Origin: Paracoccaceae bacterium
GTDB taxonomy: Bacteria > Pseudomonadota > Alphaproteobacteria > Rhodobacterales > Rhodobacteraceae
Length of the DNA: 9,757 nt
Direction of reading: 5' to 3'
Assembly (NCBI GenBank): GCA_012036325.1
Contig: JAAUPC010000114.1
Coordinates: 1-9,757 of the forward strand
Shown: positions 7,027 through 9,757 of the stretch, in pieces
How positions within the stretch are numbered: position 1 is the first letter of the stretch
Layout of the letters: every line of letters begins with the position of its first letter
The notes under the pieces: model-generated
Told to the model about the DNA's origin: nothing
Seen by the model: only the letters and a program-made list of their open reading frames with translations
Database searches by the model: none
Position numbers and translations under genes: made by a program

Positions 7027-7847
7027 CGACCCTTCCCCCAGCTTGCCGAGGCATATTGCCGGGTAAAGAATTCGGCCATCAGGCCCACCAGAAGACAACC
7101 CAGCATCACATAGACCGGATGTTCGATCGACGTATAGCGCGGCTGATAGTTCAGGAACATGAAGCCACGGCCCTGGTCAATCGTGTGAAACAGCGGGTTC
7201 CAGTCGAACATCGCCCGCATTTCGGGCTTGGCATTGTTGGCCACCAGCATCTTGCCGGACGCGATCATGTTGATCCGCATGATGATGGTGGTCAAAATCC
7301 CCATAAGCTCGGGCTGCCAGGGCTTGGCGGACAAAAGCACCATTCCGATGCCCACGCCCGTCAGCCAGGACAGAAGGAACATGCCCAGCACGCCCACGGG
7401 ATCATCAATGCTGATCGGGGTGATCAGCGCGTGATAGCTGAACAGGATCACCGCTGCCGCGAGCGTCTGCTGATACAGCGATGCCAGCGCCGCCCCGAGG
7501 ATGGAAATGATCGGATTCATCGGCGCATGCATCATCATGGATGATGTGGGGCCGTCCGCCCCCGAAACCGCCCCGATGGCCTTCACATGGGTCATGAACA
7601 TGAAGACGCCGGACATGACATAGAGCATGAAATCGCCCCGGATCGCGATGCGCCGCAAGCCGAGGAACGAAAACAGGAAGTACATGATCGTCAGCATCAA
7701 CAGCGACTGCACGATGGACATGACAAGGCCCAGCACCGCATTGCCGTTCGACTTGCGCAGGTTGCGCACGGCAACGTGAAACACCAGTTCCATCGTCTGG
7801 AACGCGGTGCTGAAACTGGAACGGTTGCGCCTTTGGTACCGGAACAT
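7023..7847 (-). CDS. ABC-2 type transporter permease, polysaccharide export (KpsM/Wzm-like)
   Basis: This 274-residue integral membrane protein has about six predicted membrane segments (roughly 36-62, 72-95, 112-140, 150-173, 180-200 and 243-262) and a cytoplasmic N-terminus rich in Arg/Asn. The region RNMI/RINMIASGKM followed by FDWNPLFHTIDQGRG (215-229) is typical of ABC-2 permeases that export capsule or O-antigen chains across the inner membrane. The matching ATP-binding subunit and export proteins are not in the window, so the substrate is inferred. The neighbourhood fits: kdsB, needed for KDO, the sugar that links LPS and many capsules to lipid, lies just beyond cysQ. The ATG at 7847 has only a weak G-rich site upstream. 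Transcription probably starts from the divergent region shared with cysQ and continues into the overlapping SH3 gene. Confidence 0.88.
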   Translation of the reverse strand: MFRYQRRNRSSFSTAFQTMELVFHVAVRNLRKSNGNAVLGLVMSIVQSLLMLTIMYFLFSFLGLRRIAIRGDFMLYVMSGVFMFMTHVKAIGAVSGADGPTSSMMMHAPMNPIISILGAALASLYQQTLAAAVILFSYHALITPISIDDPVGVLGMFLLSWLTGVGIGMVLLSAKPWQPELMGILTTIIMRINMIASGKMLVANNAKPEMRAMFDWNPLFHTIDQGRGFMFLNYQPRYTSIEHPVYVMLGCLLVGLMAEFFTRQYASASWGKGR

Positions 7848-7889
7848 CTGCTTAACCCCGACAGGTTCGGCACCCTAATCAGGGAAAAC

Positions 7890-7918
7890 TTGCCGTTCCG
7901 TTAGCGCCGCAGGATAAG
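7890..7918 (+). promoter_or_regulatory. Candidate sigma-70 promoter of cysQ-kdsB
   Basis: TTGCCG (7890-7895) and GATAAG (7913-7918) are separated by exactly 17 bp, each matching the consensus hexamers at 4 of 6 positions. Initiation near 7925 would give a leader of about 40 nt before cysQ. The match is moderate, and GC-rich alphaproteobacterial promoters are often poor matches, so this is tentative. Confidence 0.35.
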
Positions 7919-7939
7919 GGCGCGCAAACATATGTGCAA
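7911..7939 (-). promoter_or_regulatory. Candidate divergent promoter of the ABC permease gene
   Basis: On the minus strand TTGCAC (7939-7934) and TATCCT (7916-7911) are spaced by 17 bp. The -10 matches 4 of 6 positions and the -35 only 3 of 6. Its -10 overlaps the candidate -10 of the cysQ promoter, so the two could compete for polymerase. The perfect palindrome ACATATGT lies inside its spacer and -35 region. Weak evidence. Confidence 0.28.
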
Positions 7940-7955
7940 TTGCCTTGGTTTCGAC

Positions 7956-7960
7956 AGGAG
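7956..7960 (+). promoter_or_regulatory. Ribosome binding site that fixes the cysQ start
   Basis: AGGAG lies 5 nt before the ATG at 7966. An in-frame TTG at 7945 would give a longer product, but it has no ribosome site and would add seven codons that read through this motif, so 7966 is the better start. Confidence 0.7.
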
Positions 7961-7965
7961 ACGTG

Positions 7966-8775
7966 ATGGACCTCGCCCGACTTCAGCCCCTCATGCGCCG
8001 CCTTGCGCTGGACGCGGGCGACCGCATCATGGAGGTCTACACCGGCCCCGATTTTGAGGTGCGGGCCAAGGGCGACGCCAGCCCGGTGACCGAAGCGGAT
8101 GAAGCGGCCGATGCCGTGATCTCGGCCGGGTTGCGGGCCGCTTTCCCGGACGTGACCTTGATCACGGAAGAACAAGCCGACAGCCACGCCCTGACCGCCA
8201 GCAGCTTTCTGATTGTCGACCCCCTTGATGGCACGAAAGAATTCGTCCAGCGCCGCGGCGATTTCACCGTGAACATCGCCTATGTCCACGAAGGCGTGCC
8301 CGTGGCAGGCGTGGTCTATGCCCCGGCCAAGGGGCGCCTCTTCTACACCCTCGCCAGCGGTGGCGCGGTGGAGGAGACCGGCCCCTTTGACAAGGCAACC
8401 CCCGGCCCCACGAAAGCTTTGCGCGTGGCCGCCCCCGACAATGCCGCGCTGATGGTCGTCGCGTCCAAATCCCACCGCGATCAGGCGACGGATGACTACA
8501 TCAGCCGTTACGCCCTGCGCGACATGACCAGCGCGGGCTCCAGCCTCAAGTTCTGCCTGGTGGCGACGGGTGAGGCTGACCTCTACCCCCGCCTTGGCCG
8601 CACGATGGAATGGGACACCGCCGCCGGGGATGCCGTCCTGCGCGGAGCGGGCGGGCAGGTGGTGCGGTTCGATGACCACCAGCCACTCGCCTATGGCAAA
8701 CCCGGCTGGGACAACCCTTTCTTCATCGCCTACGCGCCCGGAGTCGTTTTGAAATCGGGGGTGACCCTCAAATGA
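7966..8775 (+). CDS. cysQ: 3'(2'),5'-bisphosphate nucleotidase CysQ
   Basis: This 269-residue protein belongs to the inositol monophosphatase superfamily. It removes the 3'-phosphate of PAP (and PAPS), the by-product of sulfate assimilation and sulfotransfer, in a magnesium-dependent, lithium-sensitive reaction at the membrane or in the cytoplasm. All signature parts are visible: EE at 68-69 in LITEEQ, the metal-binding DPLDGTKEF (85-93), and the C-terminal motif EWDTAAGDAVLRGAGG (215-230). The SASKSH-like VASKSH (165-170) and GSSLKFCLVA (191-200) segments are those of the CysQ branch rather than of inositol phosphatases proper. The start is set by AGGAG 5 nt upstream of 7966. The stop overlaps the kdsB start (ATGA at 8772-8775), so the two are translated as a coupled pair. 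It diverges from the ABC permease. Confidence 0.93.
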   Translation: MDLARLQPLMRRLALDAGDRIMEVYTGPDFEVRAKGDASPVTEADEAADAVISAGLRAAFPDVTLITEEQADSHALTASSFLIVDPLDGTKEFVQRRGDFTVNIAYVHEGVPVAGVVYAPAKGRLFYTLASGGAVEETGPFDKATPGPTKALRVAAPDNAALMVVASKSHRDQATDDYISRYALRDMTSAGSSLKFCLVATGEADLYPRLGRTMEWDTAAGDAVLRGAGGQVVRFDDHQPLAYGKPGWDNPFFIAYAPGVVLKSGVTLK

Positions 8776-9350
8776 CCACGCTCATCGCCATTCCGGCCCG
8801 CTACGCCTCGACCCGCTACCCCGGCAAACCGCTTGTCACCCTGCGCGGCCCCGATGGCGCGAAGACCCTGATCCGCCGCAGCTGGGAGGCGGCGATGGCG
8901 GTGCAAGGCATCGACCGCGTGGTCGTGGCCACCGACGACACACGCATCGCCGACCATGCACAGGCCTTCGGGGCCGAGGTGGTGATGACCTCCTCCGACG
9001 CCCGCAACGGCACCGAACGCTGCGCCGAGGTGGCAACCCTGCTGCTCGGCTTCGACGTGATCGTGAACCTGCAGGGCGATGCCCCCCTCACCCCCGCCTG
9101 GTTCGTGCAGGATCTGGTCAGGGGCTTGGCGGCAGACCCCGCCGCCGACATCGCCACCCCCGTCCTGCGCTGCGATGGCCGGGCTGTCGCGGGCTTCCTG
9201 AACGACCGCCGCCATGGCCGGGTCGGCGGCACCACCAAGCACCGCATTGAGGGACGGATTCAAGAAATCGGCGACCAGCTGACCGAAGACTGGATGAAGA
9301 AGGCCGGCGCGGAAGGCAAGACGCTCGTGGATGCGTACAAGAAGATGTAA
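8772..9350 (+). CDS. kdsB: KdsB (CMP-KDO synthetase) N-terminal two-thirds, fused in frame to a foreign tail
   Basis: Residues 1 to about 155 are 3-deoxy-manno-octulosonate cytidylyltransferase, the cytoplasmic enzyme that activates KDO with CTP for LPS or capsule assembly. The nucleotide-binding motif IPARYASTRYPGKPL (7-21), VVVATDD (50-56), NGTERCAEV (79-87) and VIVNLQGDAPL (96-106) are intact. The family is normally about 245-265 residues; here homology stops after GRVGGTT (149-155, ending at 9236). The segment with the ALYFSR..IP-type motif and the C-terminal half of the sugar site are absent. The last 37 residues instead look like the end of a TRAP-transporter binding protein. The encoded chimera is unlikely to be active. 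It could be a real rearrangement or an assembly join. The start is the ATG in the ATGA overlap with cysQ. Confidence 0.85.
   Translation: MTTLIAIPARYASTRYPGKPLVTLRGPDGAKTLIRRSWEAAMAVQGIDRVVVATDDTRIADHAQAFGAEVVMTSSDARNGTERCAEVATLLLGFDVIVNLQGDAPLTPAWFVQDLVRGLAADPAADIATPVLRCDGRAVAGFLNDRRHGRVGGTTKHRIEGRIQEIGDQLTEDWMKKAGAEGKTLVDAYKKM
9237..9350 (+). pseudogene. Likely C-terminal remnant of a TRAP-transporter solute-binding protein (DctP-like)
   Basis: The 37 codons after the KdsB break read KHRIEGRIQEIGDQL, then TEDWMKKAGAEGKTLVDAYKKM and stop. The pattern of an amphipathic helix, then DW..KAG.EGK.L.DAY, is that of the C-terminal helix of periplasmic TRAP (DctP/DctM family) binding proteins. It does not match any part of KdsB. 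The remnant is in frame with kdsB. No start or signal peptide of its own is present, so this is only a tail. Its natural downstream terminator may be the hairpin at 9400-9420. The family assignment comes from pattern recall over a short segment. Confidence 0.55.
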
Positions 9351-9362
9351 GGCGCACTTGTA

Positions 9363-9384
9363 GCCCGCATGTAGCGAAGCGGGC
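9363..9384. repeat. Short palindrome after the kdsB/DctP stop
   Basis: GCCCGC (9363-9368) and GCGGGC (9379-9384) are perfect inverted repeats around a 10-nt loop (ATGTAGCGAA). The unit GTAGCCCGC..GCGGGCAA resembles dispersed intergenic palindromes found in many proteobacteria. Only one copy is seen here. No T run follows it directly. Confidence 0.45.
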
Positions 9385-9399
9385 AACGATCTGAAATCG

Positions 9400-9429
9400 G
9401 GGAGGGCGCCTTGCCCTCCCTTTCATTTT
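9400..9429 (+). terminator. Rho-independent terminator
   Basis: GGGAGGGC (9400-9407) pairs perfectly with GCCCTCCC (9413-9420) around a 5-nt loop, followed by TTTCATTTT. This is a standard intrinsic terminator on the + strand, closing the transcript that ends at 9350. It strengthens the view that 9237-9420 is a natural gene end brought from elsewhere. Confidence 0.8.
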
Positions 9430-9435
9430 CACGCG

Positions 9436-9757
9436 ACGTTGCGCGGCTCGTTCGGCACCAACTACGCCACGCCGCCGTCCAACATCGTGCCGGGGAACAT
9501 CACCACCGGACTCGGCCTCATCGCCCGCGCCGGCAACTCCTACCTGCGTGTGGAGACGGAAACGCTTGGCGGCATCAAGCCGGAAACGGCTGAGGTGATG
9601 AACCTCGGCGTCATCTTCAACTTTGATAGCGGCCTGCCCCTCAATGGCGTGGCGCGGCTGTCGCTCGATTACTTCGACTTCCAGATCAAGGACGAGATCA
9701 AGACCGTCAGCCACAACGCCATCCTCAACTCGGTTGTGGCCAGCTCCAACGCCTTCG
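9436..9757 (+). pseudogene. Internal fragment of a TonB-dependent outer-membrane receptor, 5'-truncated, runs off the window
   Basis: From about 9436 the frame reads TLRGSFGTNYATPPSNIVPG, then TLGGIKPETAEVMNLGVIFNF and LSLDYFDFQIKDEI. This is the beta-barrel strand pattern of TonB-dependent receptors: the xRGSFGTxxxxPS step, then the IKPET...LGV signature, then alternating strands with a YF.F.I.D.I element. Such receptors import siderophores, vitamin B12 or glycans. The signal peptide, TonB box and plug domain that should precede it are absent. The frame is open back only to the TAG at 9361, across the terminator, and contains no credible start (an in-frame TTG at 9439 has no ribosome site). 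The join therefore lies near 9430, just after the terminator. The reading frame continues to the last base. The substrate cannot be inferred. Confidence 0.7.

Noticed and set aside
7027..7098. Upstream 24-codon extension of the SH3 protein
   Set aside because: The signal peptide begins at the ATG at 7026, which also overlaps the permease stop in the usual coupled arrangement; the extension would bury the signal peptide.
7945..7965. TTG at 7945 as an upstream start for cysQ
   Set aside because: AGGAG lies between it and the ATG at 7966 at proper spacing, and the TTG itself has no ribosome site.
7879..8679. Minus-strand frame opposite cysQ
   Set aside because: CysQ has all catalytic motifs and a good ribosome site; the antisense frame has no recognisable domain.
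9237..9757. Insertion sequence or prophage edge causing the mosaic right end
   Set aside because: No transposase or integrase coding, terminal inverted repeats, tRNA or duplicated target site is visible in the window.
1..9757. CRISPR array, tRNA or rRNA genes, toxin-antitoxin pair, or a new defence system
   Set aside because: No regularly spaced repeats, no cloverleaf or rRNA sequence, and no small coupled gene pair or nuclease/effector domain seen on either strand. RadC is a housekeeping-type chromosomal copy next to dnaJ.

Overview
The window looks like chromosomal DNA from an alphaproteobacterium of the Rhodobacterales (Rhodobacter/Roseobacter type). The reasons are high GC, DnaK and DnaJ sequences of alphaproteobacterial type, a PstS-OmpA fusion protein next to radC, an RpoH-like promoter of the alphaproteobacterial form before dnaK, and a cysQ-kdsB pair diverging from a polysaccharide-export ABC permease. 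The lineage call rests on remembered family features, not on a search.

Layout. Positions 1-2233 (+ strand) hold the 3' part of an uncharacterised secreted-type protein gene, then a gene for a PstS-like/OmpA-domain envelope protein. That second gene is broken by two compensating frameshifts near 1411-1414 and 1546-1549. It meets radC tail to tail, with stop codons overlapping at 2230-2233. Positions 2230-7847 are all on the minus strand. In transcription order they are: ABC-2 permease (7847-7023), SH3-domain secreted protein (7026-6418, ATGA overlap with the permease), dnaK (6202-4292), dnaJ (4218-3064, GTG start) and radC (3015-2230). dnaK has its own candidate heat-shock promoter and a leader of about 97 nt. 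A strong imperfect hairpin separates dnaK from dnaJ, and a palindromic repeat separates dnaJ from radC. A short divergent control region (7848-7965) separates the permease from cysQ (7966-8775), which overlaps kdsB by ATGA at 8772.

The right end is abnormal. KdsB is intact only to about residue 155 (position 9236). It then continues in frame into a tail resembling the C-terminus of a TRAP-transporter solute-binding protein. A palindrome and a good terminator follow, then, with no plug domain or start region, the middle of a TonB-dependent receptor barrel that runs off the window. Three unrelated gene pieces within about 500 bp point to a misassembly or a recent rearrangement.

Functionally the genes fall into three groups: protein folding (DnaK/DnaJ), envelope and surface polysaccharide (ABC permease, KdsB making CMP-KDO, the PstS/OmpA protein), and small-molecule housekeeping (CysQ). 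I found no convincing novel defence or mobile system. The observations worth checking are the broken genes, the mosaic right end and the regulatory structures around dnaK-dnaJ-radC.
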